Shown here: one piece after another, positions 29,413-38,349 of the stretch
Numbering within the stretch: the stretch's first letter is position 1
Layout: each line of letters opens with the position of its first letter
Position numbers and translations under genes: made by a program
The notes under the pieces: generated by a model
Told to the model about the DNA's origin: nothing
Seen by the model: only the letters and a program-made list of their open reading frames with translations
Database searches by the model: none
Assembly (NCBI RefSeq): GCF_039909015.1
Contig: NZ_CP150919.1
Location: 1,836,501 to 1,900,500, forward strand
Length of the DNA: 64,000 nucleotides
Direction of reading: 5' to 3'
Source: Pseudomonas grandcourensis
Lineage (GTDB): Bacteria; Pseudomonadota; Gammaproteobacteria; Pseudomonadales; Pseudomonadaceae

Positions 29413-29545
29413 GTGGCGAGGGGGCTTGCCCCCGTTCGGCTGCGCAGCAGTCGTCAATCAGGCTAACGCGGTGCACCTGACATTAGTCGAATGCAGGGTT
29501 TTACGGGTCGCTTCGCAACCCAACGGGGGCAAGCCCCCTCGCCAC
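29413..29545. repeat. REPIN of a second REP class
   Basis: Inverted arms GTGGCGAGGGGGCTTGCCCC and GGGGCAAGCCCCCTCGCCAC with a spacer of about 80 bases. Unlike the other REPs here it has GTGGCGAGGGGG rather than GTGGGAGCGGG, so it probably belongs to a different REP family served by another RAYT. Confidence 0.88.
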
Positions 29546-29787
29546 AGAGGTCCGCGTAAATAAATTAGGTATGTAAACGCGACACAAAAATGTCGTGCAT
29601 CGGAATGTTCGCCCTCTAACAGTGCGTTTCTGATCCAAATTCGTTAGGCTACTCGCCATTTTTGCGTCTGCGGCCCACAAGGCGGCAACGCGCTAAAAGG
29701 GTCGGTCTTATACGGACTGACAGCATTTCCCTCACCCATAGGGAAATCCCTCTCTAAATTCCGATTCAGTAGTGTGGTATTTCCTTA

Positions 29788-31101
29788 ATGAAAGTGTTGA
29801 AAGGCCAGGACATCCTGGCACTTGGTTTTATGACGTTTGCCCTGTTCGTCGGGGCCGGCAACATCATCTTCCCGCCTATCGTCGGTTTGCAGTCCGGGCC
29901 TAATGTCTGGATGGCGGCGCTGGGCTTTCTGGTCACGGCGGTCGGTCTGCCGGTGATCACCGTTGTGGCGCTGGCCAAGGTCGGCGGTGCCATGGATGCC
30001 TTGAGCAGCCCGATCGGTAAAGTCGCCGGTGGCCTGCTGGCAGCGGCTTGCTACCTCGCTGTCGGCCCGCTGTTCGCGACGCCACGTACCGCGACGGTAT
30101 CCTTCGAAGTGGGCCTGGCACCCCTGACCGGCGAGAGCCCGCTGGCGCTGTTCCTGTACAGCTCGGTGTACTTCCTGCTGGTGTTCTTCATCTCGCTGTA
30201 TCCGGGCCGTTTGCTGGATACCGTAGGGCGCTTCCTCGCGCCGCTGAAGATCATCGCCCTGGCCGCGCTGGGTATTGCAGCATTCGCCTTGCCGGCCGGT
30301 GACATTGGCCAGGCAACCCCTGAATACGTGGCGGCGCCGTTTTCCCAAGGTTTCATCAATGGTTACCTGACCATGGATACCCTGGGCGCCCTGGTGTTCG
30401 GCATCGTCATCGTCAACGCCATCCGCTCCCGCGGCGTCGAGTCGCCGGCACTGATCACCCGTTATGCGATCATCGCCGGCCTGATTGCCGGTGTCGGCCT
30501 GGCGCTGGTGTATGTCAGCCTGTTCCGTCTCGGTTCGGGCAGCCATGAAGTGGCCGCTGGCGCTACCAATGGCGCGGCGGTATTGCACGCTTATGTGCAG
30601 CACACCTTCGGTTCGCTGGGCAGTGGTTTTCTTGCGGTGCTGATCTCCCTGGCGTGCCTGGTGACCGCGGTCGGCCTGACCTGCGCCTGCGCCGAGTATT
30701 TCAGCCGTGTGGTGCCGCTGTCCTACAAGACACTGGTGATCATCCTCGCTGCGTTCTCGCTGCTGGTGTCCAACCTGGGCCTGACCAAGCTGATTGCGTT
30801 CTCGATCCCGGTGCTGACCGCGATCTACCCGCCGTGCATCGTTCTGGTGGCGTTGAGCTTCTGCAAGGACTTCTGGCATGAGCAGGGTCGTATCCTCGGC
30901 CCGGTCATGCTGGTGTCGTTCATCTTCGGTCTGATCGACGCCCTCAAGGGTGCAGGCCTGGCGGACTGGATGCCGACGCAAATGGCCCACCTGCCGCTGA
31001 GCGAGCAGGGCCTGGCCTGGCTGGTGCCATCGGTGATGACACTGGTAGTCGCGGTGGTTTGCGATCGCCTGCTGGGCAAGCGCGCCGAAGCCTTGGCTTA
31101 A
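29788..31101 (+). CDS. brnQ: branched-chain amino acid:cation symporter (LIVCS)
   Basis: A 437-residue inner-membrane carrier for Leu, Ile and Val with about 12 helices. The signature [28 protein letters not shown] (about 10-37, quoted in part) is typical of BrnQ/Bra[17 protein letters not shown] and [12 protein letters not shown] follow. It stands as a single gene between strong terminators. The ATG at 29788 has no clear ribosome site (upstream TTTCCTTA). Confidence 0.95.
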   Translation: MKVLKGQDILALGFMTFALFVGAGNIIFPPIVGLQSGPNVWMAALGFLVTAVGLPVITVVALAKVGGAMDALSSPIGKVAGGLLAAACYLAVGPLFATPRTATVSFEVGLAPLTGESPLALFLYSSVYFLLVFFISLYPGRLLDTVGRFLAPLKIIALAALGIAAFALPAGDIGQATPEYVAAPFSQGFINGYLTMDTLGALVFGIVIVNAIRSRGVESPALITRYAIIAGLIAGVGLALVYVSLFRLGSGSHEVAAGATNGAAVLHAYVQHTFGSLGSGFLAVLISLACLVTAVGLTCACAEYFSRVVPLSYKTLVIILAAFSLLVSNLGLTKLIAFSIPVLTAIYPPCIVLVALSFCKDFWHEQGRILGPVMLVSFIFGLIDALKGAGLADWMPTQMAHLPLSEQGLAWLVPSVMTLVVAVVCDRLLGKRAEALA

Positions 31102-31146
31102 GTCGCTTTACGGCCCGCCACAAGCGGGTCTTGAGCCGAAACAGAA

Positions 31147-31181
31147 ATGCCTCGTATCAATCGATACGGGGCATTTTTTTT
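31147..31181 (+). terminator. Rho-independent terminator after brnQ
   Basis: ATGCCTCGTATC-AATC-GATACGGGGCAT, a 12-position stem with one mismatched or wobble position, followed by eight T residues. Confidence 0.92.
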
Positions 31182-31237
31182 GTGAGGGATGCGGTGTCTT
31201 TTCCGTTGAGCTAACGTCGAAGCACTGCAACACCCTT

Positions 31238-31257
31238 TGTGGGAGTGAGCTCCCACA
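31238..31257. repeat. collapsed REP palindrome
   Basis: TGTGGGAGTGAGCTCCCACA keeps only the outer REP stem (TGTGGGAG/CTCCCACA), with the usual inner GGCTTGCC loop lost. It lies upstream of the DUF599 gene. Confidence 0.7.
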
Positions 31258-31295
31258 GGGTGTGTGTAATCCGCATTTACATCACAAGGACCTGC

Positions 31296-32033
31296 ATGTC
31301 GTTCATCCAAGCCAACCTGATCCACATTCTTGCCGCCGTCTGGTTCGTTATCTGCTGGGGCGGGTACACCCGCTATGCCACATGGAAAGGCCGCGACACC
31401 GCGTGCCTGGCCAGTGTGCTGCACCTGTATCGTGAAGACTGGATGCGTCGCATGCTGCTGCGCGACAACCGCATCGCCGATGCCAGCGTGATCGGCAATC
31501 TGGAGCGCAATGCTTCGTTCTTCGCCTCGAGTACATTGATTATCCTGGCCGGTATTCTCACGGTGTTGGGGGCTTCGGAGCGGGCGGTATCCTTGCTGGC
31601 GGATATCCCGATGGTGCAACAAGCGTCCCAGGGCATGTCGGAAATCAAGTTGCTGTGCCTGGCGCTGGTGTTTGTCTATGCGTTCTTCACGTTCAGCTGG
31701 TGCATGCGCCAATACAACTTTGCAGCCGTATTAGTGGGTTCGGCGCCGATGGTCGGCGAGCGTCATGTGTCGGAGCAGGAGCGCAAGGCGTTCGCTTTAC
31801 GCGCCGCCCGCGTCATCTCCATGGCCGCCAACCAGTTCAACTTCGGGCTGCGCTCCTACTACTTCGGCATGACCATGCTGGCCTGGTTTGTCAGCCCATG
31901 GTTGTTCATGTTGATGAGTGCCGGCGTCGTGTTCGTGTTGTACCACCGCGAGTTTCATTCCGACGTACTCGACGTGATGGTCTATACCCCTACAGAGGCG
32001 CCGTTGCCGGAAGTAATCAAAGAGGCAGCTTGA
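31296..32033 (+). CDS. DUF599 inner-membrane protein
   Basis: A 245-residue protein with about four membrane helices (about 5-22, 72-95, 118-138 and 185-215). The conserved N-terminal part includes WFVICWGGYTRYATWKGRD and the core RNASFFASSTLIILAGIL and MAANQFNFGLRSYYFG. DUF599 has no known function. The start at 31296 follows ACAAGGACC. The stop overlaps the start of the MAPEG gene by one base (TGATG), so the two are an operon. Confidence 0.88.
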   Translation: MSFIQANLIHILAAVWFVICWGGYTRYATWKGRDTACLASVLHLYREDWMRRMLLRDNRIADASVIGNLERNASFFASSTLIILAGILTVLGASERAVSLLADIPMVQQASQGMSEIKLLCLALVFVYAFFTFSWCMRQYNFAAVLVGSAPMVGERHVSEQERKAFALRAARVISMAANQFNFGLRSYYFGMTMLAWFVSPWLFMLMSAGVVFVLYHREFHSDVLDVMVYTPTEAPLPEVIKEAA

Positions 32034-32434
32034 TGAGTATTCCATTCTGGTGCGTGTTGATCAGTGCGGTGTTGATTTACCTGGCGCGAATGCCCGTGAC
32101 CACTGCCATGAAAGAGCAGGGCGGTTACGACAACCACCTGCCGCGCCAACAGCAGATGCAACTCACAGGCCTGGGTGCCCGGGCACTGGCGGCGCATCAG
32201 AACAGTTTCGAAGCGTTCATATTGTTCGCGGTGGGTGTGTTGATGGCGCATACCACGCAGACGGCGGGCTGGCTGATCGACTGCCTGGCGATCATCTTCG
32301 TGATCACGCGGGTTATTTACCTGGTGTGTTACTGGAAGGACCTGACCTGGCAACGCAGTCTGGTTTGGCTGGTGGGATTTATCTGTTCGCTCTTGTTGAT
32401 GATTAGTCCGACTTTTCGAACGATTTTGCTCTAA
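32033..32434 (+). CDS. MAPEG-family membrane protein
   Basis: A 133-residue protein with four membrane helices. The family pattern is HLPRQQQMQLTGLGARALAAHQNSFEAF (about 38-65, quoted in part), where the ARALAAHQNSFEAFILFA helix carries the conserved Asn and Glu used for glutathione binding in MAPEG enzymes. Bacterial MAPEG proteins may be glutathione transferases or peroxidases; the substrate is unknown. It is coupled to the DUF599 gene. Confidence 0.88.
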   Translation: MSIPFWCVLISAVLIYLARMPVTTAMKEQGGYDNHLPRQQQMQLTGLGARALAAHQNSFEAFILFAVGVLMAHTTQTAGWLIDCLAIIFVITRVIYLVCYWKDLTWQRSLVWLVGFICSLLLMISPTFRTILL

Positions 32435-32447
32435 CCACTTTTTTCAA

Positions 32448-32486
32448 GGCAAAAGAAAACCCGCACTTGGCGGGTTTTCTTTTGCC
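32448..32486. terminator. bidirectional terminator between convergent genes
   Basis: GGCAAAAGAAAACCCGC pairs perfectly over 17 bases with GCGGGTTTTCTTTTGCC around the loop ACTTG. A and T runs on the two arms allow termination of both the MAPEG gene and the convergent lipoprotein gene. Confidence 0.93.
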
Positions 32487-32501
32487 TCGCTAAAAACCGT
32501 A

Positions 32502-32774
32502 TTAGTTCTTAGGTGCTTCCGGAGCGGCTGGAGTGGCCGGAGCGGCCGGAGCGGCCTCTTTTGCCGCTTCTGCGTTCGATTCAGCCTGATCTTTGGCGGC
32601 TTCGGCGTTTTCTTTCGCCGCGTCGTTCACTTTATCCTGAGCTTTGCTCATGTCTTGCTGAGCTTGCTCAGCATGTTTGGTAGCATCTTGAGCTTTGTCC
32701 TCGGATTTTTTATCGCAGGCAGCGAGACCGAGGGAAGCGGTCAACATCAAGGCAATAGCTAAAGTCTTACGCAT
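32502..32774 (-). CDS. small Ala/Lys/Glu-rich lipoprotein
   Basis: A 90-residue lipoprotein with signal MRKTLAIALMLTASLGLAAC, whose lipobox LAAC gives mature Cys20. The rest is a charged, helical, probably coiled-coil stretch (DKKSEDKAQDATKHAEQ, then AAKENAEAAKDQAESNAEAA) ending in an Ala/Pro tail (APAAPATPAAPEAPKN). It resembles small stress-type lipoproteins. The ribosome site AGGAGAAACA precedes the ATG at 32774. Function unknown. Confidence 0.85.
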   Translation of the reverse strand: MRKTLAIALMLTASLGLAACDKKSEDKAQDATKHAEQAQQDMSKAQDKVNDAAKENAEAAKDQAESNAEAAKEAAPAAPATPAAPEAPKN

Positions 32775-32932
32775 GGGGTGTTTCTCCTGATGAAAAGCAT
32801 CTACTGGCATTAAGAGCCCACGCATCAGGGTTAAGTTCCTTAAGTCTTTCAGATATATAAGTTTGTTCTAATGCGGAACTTTTACCCAGACCGCCACCGC
32901 ACTGTACAGACATAAACAAGGGCTTTTATCAA

Positions 32933-33409
32933 ATGGCTGAAAACCCCGTTTTTGAGCGTGCGAAGCGCTTTCTGTCGGCGCTGCGACATTGTCAGGTACT
33001 TGGACTAAGCGTTCACAGCGCCAGCAACGAAGGGCTGACGATTGTGCTGCCGTACAGCCCGCAGATCGTTGGTAATCCCGAAACGGGCGTGATTCATGGC
33101 GGGGCGCTGACCTCACTGATGGACACCGCCTGCGGCATGGCCACCCTCTGCGTGCTCCCGGAATTCGAAGTCTGCCCGACCCTCGACCTGCGCATCGACT
33201 ATATGCACGCCGCTGAGCCGCATAAGGATGTCTACGGCTTTGCCCAGTGCTATCGGGTCACCACCGACGTGATTTTTGCCCGTGGCTTCGCCTATCAGGA
33301 TGACCCCGGACAACCCATTGCCCATGTGATGGGCACTTTCATGCGCATGGGCAAGAACATCAAAGGCACCAAGGGTTTTGGTGGCGCCGTCGCCGGAGGT
33401 GCGCAATGA
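32933..33409 (+). CDS. hotdog-fold PaaI-type thioesterase (first of pair)
   Basis: A 158-residue acyl-CoA thioesterase-like protein. The hotdog motif GNPETGVIHGGALTSLMDTACGMAT (about 44-68, quoted in part) contains the conserved HGG and the catalytic acidic position near LMDTACG. LDLRIDYMHAAEP marks the beta sheet. It overlaps the next thioesterase gene by 4 bases (ATGA). The substrate is not evident. Confidence 0.88.
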   Translation: MAENPVFERAKRFLSALRHCQVLGLSVHSASNEGLTIVLPYSPQIVGNPETGVIHGGALTSLMDTACGMATLCVLPEFEVCPTLDLRIDYMHAAEPHKDVYGFAQCYRVTTDVIFARGFAYQDDPGQPIAHVMGTFMRMGKNIKGTKGFGGAVAGGAQ

Positions 33410-33858
33410 GCGAGTCGCTGAAGGATCAATTGCAAAAGGCCCACGAACAGGGCGATTACGCCTCGCTACTGGAATTGATTCCCTATGCCCGGCTGATCGG
33501 CGTCGAGTGTTCGCGGGTGGGAGATGAGCTGCTGTTCAAGCTGCCAGCGAACAAGGACAACATCGGTAACCCTTTGTTGCCGGCGATTCATGGCGGTGTG
33601 ATCGCCGGTTTCATGGAATTGGCCGCGGCGCTGCACCTGTTGGTGTTCACCGGGTCGCCCGGGGTGCCGAAGATCATCGACTTCTCCCTGGATTACCTGC
33701 GAGCCGGGCAGTTTCGCGATACCTGGGCCCGATGCCAGGTCTGGCGCCAGGGTCGCCGGGTCGCCAATGTGGCGATTACCGCCTGGCAAAGCACCGAAGC
33801 CGAACCCATTGCCACGGCCCGTGCACATTTCAAACTCGAAGAGCCCTTGAAATCCTGA
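33406..33858 (+). CDS. hotdog-fold PaaI-type thioesterase (second of pair)
   Basis: A 150-residue paralogue of the preceding gene, with GNPLLPAIHGGVIAGFMELAAALHL as the hotdog helix region and FSLDYLRAG on the sheet. Here the acidic residue is Glu in FMELAA where the first protein has Asp in LMDTAC. The overlapping pair may form a heteromer. The 3' end carries the -35 element of the htpG promoter candidate. Confidence 0.88.
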   Translation: MSESLKDQLQKAHEQGDYASLLELIPYARLIGVECSRVGDELLFKLPANKDNIGNPLLPAIHGGVIAGFMELAAALHLLVFTGSPGVPKIIDFSLDYLRAGQFRDTWARCQVWRQGRRVANVAITAWQSTEAEPIATARAHFKLEEPLKS

Positions 33859-33873
33859 ACTCAGCCCCAAACT
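33846..33873 (+). promoter_or_regulatory. candidate sigma-32 promoter of htpG
   Basis: CTTGAAA (33846-33852), a 12-base spacer and CCCCAAACT (33865-33873) match the heat-shock consensus CTTGAAA-N11-15-CCCCATNT at nearly every conserved position. It lies 67 bases before the htpG start and overlaps the last codons of the upstream thioesterase gene. This agrees with htpG being a sigma-32 regulon gene in proteobacteria. Confidence 0.75.
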
Positions 33874-33939
33874 CTGATGACAACCCGCCGTCGACCCTCA
33901 TGGTCGCGGCTTATGCCATCTGATTGGAGTTTGATGACC

Positions 33940-35844
33940 ATGAGTGTGGAAACTCAAAAGGAAACCCTGGGCTTCCAGACCGAGGTGAAGCAGCTGCTGC
34001 ATCTCATGATCCATTCGCTGTATTCCAACAAGGAAATTTTCCTTCGCGAATTGATCTCGAACGCCTCTGACGCTGTCGACAAATTACGTTTCGAAGCCCT
34101 GGCCAAGCCAGAGCTGCTGGAAGGTGGCGCCGAACTGAAAATCCGCGTGAGCTTCGACAAGGACGCTAAAACCGTCACCCTCGAAGACAACGGTATCGGC
34201 ATGAGCCGCGAAGACGCGATCACCCACCTGGGTACCATCGCCAAGTCCGGCACCGCCGATTTCATGAAGCACCTGAGCGGCGACCAGAAGAAAGATTCGC
34301 ACCTGATCGGCCAGTTCGGTGTCGGTTTCTACTCCGCATTCATCGTCGCTGACAAAGTCGATGTGTACAGCCGCCGTGCCGGCAGCGCTGCCAGCGAAGG
34401 CGTGCACTGGTCGTCCAAGGGCGAAGGTGACTTCGAAGTGGCGACCATCGACAAGGCCGAACGCGGTACTCGCATCGTCCTGCACCTGAAATCCGGTGAA
34501 GACGAGTTCGCCGATGGCTGGCGCCTGCGCAACATCATCAAGAAGTACTCCGACCACATCGCCTTGCCGATCGAGCTGCCGAAAGAAGTGGCCGCTACCG
34601 AAGGCGAAGAGCCGCCGGCCGTTGAATGGGAAACCGTCAACCGCGCCAGCGCCCTGTGGACCCGTCCGCGTACCGAAGTCAAGGACGAGGAATACCAGGA
34701 GTTCTACAAGCACATCGCTCACGATTTCGAAAACCCGCTGAGCTGGAGCCACAACAAGGTCGAAGGCAAGCTCGAATACAGCTCGCTGCTGTACGTGCCG
34801 GCCCGTGCACCGTTCGACCTGTACCAGCGTGAAGCGCCGAAAGGCCTGAAGCTGTACGTACAGCGCGTGTTCGTCATGGATCAGGCCGAGTCCTTCCTGC
34901 CGCTGTACCTGCGCTTCATCAAGGGCGTGGTCGACTCCAACGACCTGTCGCTGAACGTGTCGCGGGAAATCCTGCAGAAAGACCCGATCATCGACTCGAT
35001 GAAGTCGGCGCTGACCAAGCGCGTTCTGGACATGCTGGAAAAACTGGCGAAGAACGAGCCTGAGCAATACAAGGGCTTCTGGAAAAACTTCGGCCAGGTC
35101 ATGAAAGAAGGCCCGGCAGAAGATTTCGCCAACAAGGAAAAAATCGCCGGCCTGCTGCGTTTCGCATCGACCCACGGCGACGACGGCGAACAGGTTGTTG
35201 CCCTGGCCGAGTACCTGGCACGCGCCAAGGAAGGTCAGGACAAGATCTACTACCTGACCGGCGAAACCTACGCACAGGTCAAGAACAGCCCGCACCTGGA
35301 AGTCTTCCGCAAGAAAGGCATCGAAGTGTTGCTGCTGACTGACCGTATCGACGAGTGGCTGATGAGCTACCTCAGCGACTTCGACGGCAAGAGCTTTGTC
35401 GACGTGGCGCGCGGTGATCTCGACCTGGGCAACCTGGACTCGGAAGAGGACAAGAAAGCTGCGGAAGAAGTCGCCAAGGCCAAAGAAGGTCTGGTTGAAC
35501 GTCTGAAGGCAGCCCTGGGCGAATCCGTTGCAGAAGTCCGGGTGTCCCATCGCCTGACCGATTCGCCGGCGATCCTGGCCATCGGCGAGCAGGACCTGGG
35601 CTTGCAGATGCGCCAGATCCTGGAAGCCAGCGGTCAGAAGGTTCCGGATTCGAAGCCGATCTTCGAATTCAACCCGGCTCACCCGCTGATCGAGAAGCTC
35701 GACAACGAGCAGAGCGACGAGCGCTTCGGCGACCTGTCGCACATCCTCTTCGATCAGGCGGCCCTGGCGGCCGGTGACAGCTTGAAAGACCCGGCGGCCT
35801 ATGTGCGCCGACTGAACAAGCTGCTGGTCGAACTATCGGCTTAA
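33940..35844 (+). CDS. htpG: molecular chaperone HtpG (Hsp90)
   Basis: A 634-residue ATP-dependent chaperone. The N-terminal GHKL ATPase has [18 protein letters not shown], the ADNG-type box [22 protein letters not shown] and [18 protein letters not shown]. The middle domain has [22 protein letters not shown] and [14 protein letters not shown], and the C-terminal dimerisation domain is present. I chose the ATG at 33940 ([13 protein letters not shown]) for family length; an in-frame ATG at 33934 would add MT. GGAG at 33926-33929 can serve either. Confidence 0.97.
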   Translation: MSVETQKETLGFQTEVKQLLHLMIHSLYSNKEIFLRELISNASDAVDKLRFEALAKPELLEGGAELKIRVSFDKDAKTVTLEDNGIGMSREDAITHLGTIAKSGTADFMKHLSGDQKKDSHLIGQFGVGFYSAFIVADKVDVYSRRAGSAASEGVHWSSKGEGDFEVATIDKAERGTRIVLHLKSGEDEFADGWRLRNIIKKYSDHIALPIELPKEVAATEGEEPPAVEWETVNRASALWTRPRTEVKDEEYQEFYKHIAHDFENPLSWSHNKVEGKLEYSSLLYVPARAPFDLYQREAPKGLKLYVQRVFVMDQAESFLPLYLRFIKGVVDSNDLSLNVSREILQKDPIIDSMKSALTKRVLDMLEKLAKNEPEQYKGFWKNFGQVMKEGPAEDFANKEKIAGLLRFASTHGDDGEQVVALAEYLARAKEGQDKIYYLTGETYAQVKNSPHLEVFRKKGIEVLLLTDRIDEWLMSYLSDFDGKSFVDVARGDLDLGNLDSEEDKKAAEEVAKAKEGLVERLKAALGESVAEVRVSHRLTDSPAILAIGEQDLGLQMRQILEASGQKVPDSKPIFEFNPAHPLIEKLDNEQSDERFGDLSHILFDQAALAAGDSLKDPAAYVRRLNKLLVELSA

Positions 35845-35855
35845 CCGTGTTGCAG

Positions 35856-35879
35856 AAAACCCGCTTCGGCGGGTTTTTT
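35856..35879 (+). terminator. Rho-independent terminator after htpG
   Basis: AAAACCCGC-TTCG-GCGGGTTTTTT: 9 base pairs with a UUCG loop and a T run. Confidence 0.93.
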
Positions 35880-35910
35880 CATTCTGGTGTTCAACAATCA
35901 GGAGTCAGAA

Positions 35911-36639
35911 ATGAGCCAAATCACTGTACGTTCCGTTGCCTATCAGATTGATGGCCAGGCTTACGAAAGCCGTCTGGCGTTCGATGCCGACCATAAAGGC
36001 CCACGCCCGGGTTTATTGATGGCGCCGAACTGGATGGGCGTCAGCGCCGGTGCCGAGGAGATCGCCAGGTCGGTGGCCGCCAAGGGTTATGTGGTACTGA
36101 TCGCAGACCTTTACGGTCAATCGGTTCGTCCGACGAACAATGACGAGGCCGGCGCGGCCATGATGCCGTTGAAGAATGACCGCCCATTGCTGCGCAAGCG
36201 CATGCAGGCGGCGTTCGAACAGCTGCAAAGCCAGGGTGAAGTGGCTGTCGATACTTCGAAACTGGCCACTTTCGGTTTCTGTTTCGGCGGTTGCTGCGCC
36301 CTGGAGTTCGCCCGTACCGGCGCGCCGGTGAAGGCTGCGGTGTCGTTCCACGGCACGCTGGACACACCGAATCCGGCTGATGCGAAAAACATCAAGGGTA
36401 AGGTCCTGGTGCTGCACGGTGCTTCCGATCCATTGGTGCCGAAGGAGCAGTTACCGGCGTTCGAAGATGAAATGAACGCGGCCGGTGTGGATTGGCAGTT
36501 GCTGAGCTACGGTGGTGCGTTCCACTCGTTCACCGACCCGCACGCCAACGTGCCGGGCATGATGATGTATGACGCCAAGGTGGCTGCCCGGGCCTTCACG
36601 TCGATGCATAACTTGCTGGATGAAGTGTTCAAGGGTTGA
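35911..36639 (+). CDS. dienelactone hydrolase family protein
   Basis: A 242-residue alpha/beta hydrolase of the carboxymethylenebutenolidase family. The nucleophile is Cys in ATFGFCFGGCCAL (elbow G-F-C-F-G), with Asp in LHGASDPLVP and His in YGGAFHSFTDP as the other triad members. PNWMGVSAGAEEIARSVAAKGYVVLIADLYG is the conserved N-terminal half (quoted in parts of the motif). The start at 35911 follows CAGGAG. No aromatic catabolic genes lie nearby, so the substrate is unknown. Confidence 0.9.
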   Translation: MSQITVRSVAYQIDGQAYESRLAFDADHKGPRPGLLMAPNWMGVSAGAEEIARSVAAKGYVVLIADLYGQSVRPTNNDEAGAAMMPLKNDRPLLRKRMQAAFEQLQSQGEVAVDTSKLATFGFCFGGCCALEFARTGAPVKAAVSFHGTLDTPNPADAKNIKGKVLVLHGASDPLVPKEQLPAFEDEMNAAGVDWQLLSYGGAFHSFTDPHANVPGMMMYDAKVAARAFTSMHNLLDEVFKG

Positions 36640-36680
36640 TAGCTGGTTTCAGTTCTGGTTAGTCGGTGCCTCTACCGGCC

Positions 36681-36749
36681 CCATCGCGAGCAGGCTCGCT
36701 CCTACAGTTGACCGTGTTTCAATGTGGGAGCGAGCCTGCTCGCGATGGC
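36681..36749. repeat. REPIN
   Basis: Inverted REPs ATCGCGAGCAGGCTCGCTCCTACAG and TGTGGGAGCGAGCCTGCTCGCGAT with a spacer of about 16 to 20 bases, between the convergent hydrolase and pirin genes. Confidence 0.9.
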
Positions 36750-36771
36750 GGCATAACTGGCGCTGAAAGTT

Positions 36772-37632
36772 TCAGGGCAATTCGATCCTCTCGACTTCCC
36801 CCGGCACCGTCGGCCAGTCCCCGGCCGCCCAACGCCGGCGCGCTTCATCAATCGCTGCCGGATCGCTTGCGACAAAATTCCAGTTGATCCGCCGTGGCCC
36901 GTCCAGCGGTGCGCCGCCAAACAACACGGCGTGACTATCGCTTTCAGCAAACAGTGTCATTTCTTCCCCGGCAGGCAGTACCACCAGCGAGTACGGCTCT
37001 ATCGGCTCGCCATCGAGTTGCACCTCGCCGCTCAACATATACAGCGCACGTTCTTCATGCTCGGTGGGAATCAGCAATGTCGTCGCCGTTTGCAGGTGCA
37101 GTTCCGCGTACAACGTAGGAGAAAGCACCGGCACGGGTGATTCCAGGCAAAAGCCTGCCCCGGCAATCATGCGAATCTTCACCCCCAGGTTTTCGCTGAC
37201 CGGCAATGTGGACGCCGGATGGTGACTGTAATGCCCCGGGCCTTGTTCTTTATCCTTGGGTGAAGCCAGCCAGATCTGCAAGCCGTGCATCGTGAAGCCG
37301 CTTTCTTTCAGGGCCTCGGGCGTGCGTTCGACGTGGGCGATGGCACTGCCGGCCGTCATCCAGCTGACGTCGCCAGTCCCGACCACTTGATCGGAACCGA
37401 GGCTGTCCTTGTGCTGGATCTGCCCCTGGAACAGGTAGGTGAGGGTGGACAGGCCAATGTGCGGATGCTGGCGGATGTTCATGCCTTTGCCCGGTGGATA
37501 ACGGGTTTCCAGCATATGGTCGAAAAACACGAATGGCCCGACGCTGCGGCACTTGGCCGATGGCAGCGGGCGGAGAATCGGCTGGCCCTCGACATCTTCG
37601 GTGCGGGGGCGGATCACGAGCGGAGTGTTCAT
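36772..37632 (-). CDS. pirin family protein
   Basis: A 286-residue bicupin of the pirin family. The N-terminal cupin carries the metal ligands in GMNIRQHPHIGLSTLTYLFQGQIQHKDS (two close histidines, a later His and MTAGSAIAHVERTPE). GPFVFFDHM is the family start. The C-terminal cupin includes YMLSGEVQLDGEPI. Some bacterial pirins have quercetinase activity, others act as redox-sensitive regulators; the role here is unknown. Confidence 0.92.
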   Translation of the reverse strand: MNTPLVIRPRTEDVEGQPILRPLPSAKCRSVGPFVFFDHMLETRYPPGKGMNIRQHPHIGLSTLTYLFQGQIQHKDSLGSDQVVGTGDVSWMTAGSAIAHVERTPEALKESGFTMHGLQIWLASPKDKEQGPGHYSHHPASTLPVSENLGVKIRMIAGAGFCLESPVPVLSPTLYAELHLQTATTLLIPTEHEERALYMLSGEVQLDGEPIEPYSLVVLPAGEEMTLFAESDSHAVLFGGAPLDGPRRINWNFVASDPAAIDEARRRWAAGDWPTVPGEVERIELP

Positions 37633-37694
37633 GGTGCGTTCCAGGCTGAGCGGGTAATGCGTTCGAGCATAACCCGCTTGCGCAGCCCTTGCCG

Positions 37695-38111
37695 CTATTG
37701 GCTGAAAGCGCCTTCGGACAAATGTGTTTCGATGCTGACTTCAGAGGTGGTCATCAGCTTGTGGATCGGGCAGCGATCGGCCACGCGGTGCAGTTCATCG
37801 CGCTGGGCGTCGGTGAGTACGCCTTTGAGGGTCAGTTTGACGTGCAGCGCGTACTGGCCTTTCTGTTCCAGGCTGTTGTCGCGCTTTACCTCCACACCGA
37901 CACCGGTCAATGGGATGTTCTTCTTTTTGGCATACAGCTTCAGGGTCAAGGCTTTGCAGGCACCCAGCGCGGCATCGAAATAATCGTGCGGCTCCGGTGC
38001 CGAGCCTTCACCACCCGCCGTGACGGGCACGTCGGCGAAGAGTTCGTGGTCATCGATCTGGACGCTATGGCGAAAGCCTTCGGCAGAAACGGTGTTGACA
38101 GTAACGGACAT
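37695..38111 (-). CDS. OsmC family protein
   Basis: A 138-residue OsmC-like peroxidase-fold protein. The two conserved cysteines are in ALGACKALTLKLYA (about residue 54) and ADRCPIHKLM (about residue 119), and GGEGSAPEPHDYF precedes the first. Related proteins reduce organic hydroperoxides. The start at 38109-38111 (MSVTVNTVSAEGF) fits the family; an in-frame ATG lies six codons upstream. It is 62 bases downstream of the pirin start, on the same strand and transcribed before it. Confidence 0.9.
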   Translation of the reverse strand: MSVTVNTVSAEGFRHSVQIDDHELFADVPVTAGGEGSAPEPHDYFDAALGACKALTLKLYAKKKNIPLTGVGVEVKRDNSLEQKGQYALHVKLTLKGVLTDAQRDELHRVADRCPIHKLMTTSEVSIETHLSEGAFSQ

Positions 38112-38349
38112 GGGGAACCTCGCAAGCAACAGGATATTGATTCGATCAAAAAAAGACCTTGAAGGTATAGAGCATGGTGCCGGATGTGCGTTCCGGTTTT
38201 CTTGTATCGGTGAGTCTTTTGGGTGAATCGTTACCGTAGCAGTAGTGGTGTTTTGATATCACATTTTCGTCTTACGCAAATTTTCAACAGTCCGATACCG
38301 TCTAAAGAGCCTGCTGCCTGAAGCAGCGTTTTTGGAAGGAACCAGATGT

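Noticed and set aside
38270..38320. Possible sigma-28 promoter before the chemoreceptor (CCGATA near 38293)
   Set aside because: No properly spaced -35 (TAAA or TCAAG) could be matched, so the CCGATA is probably chance.
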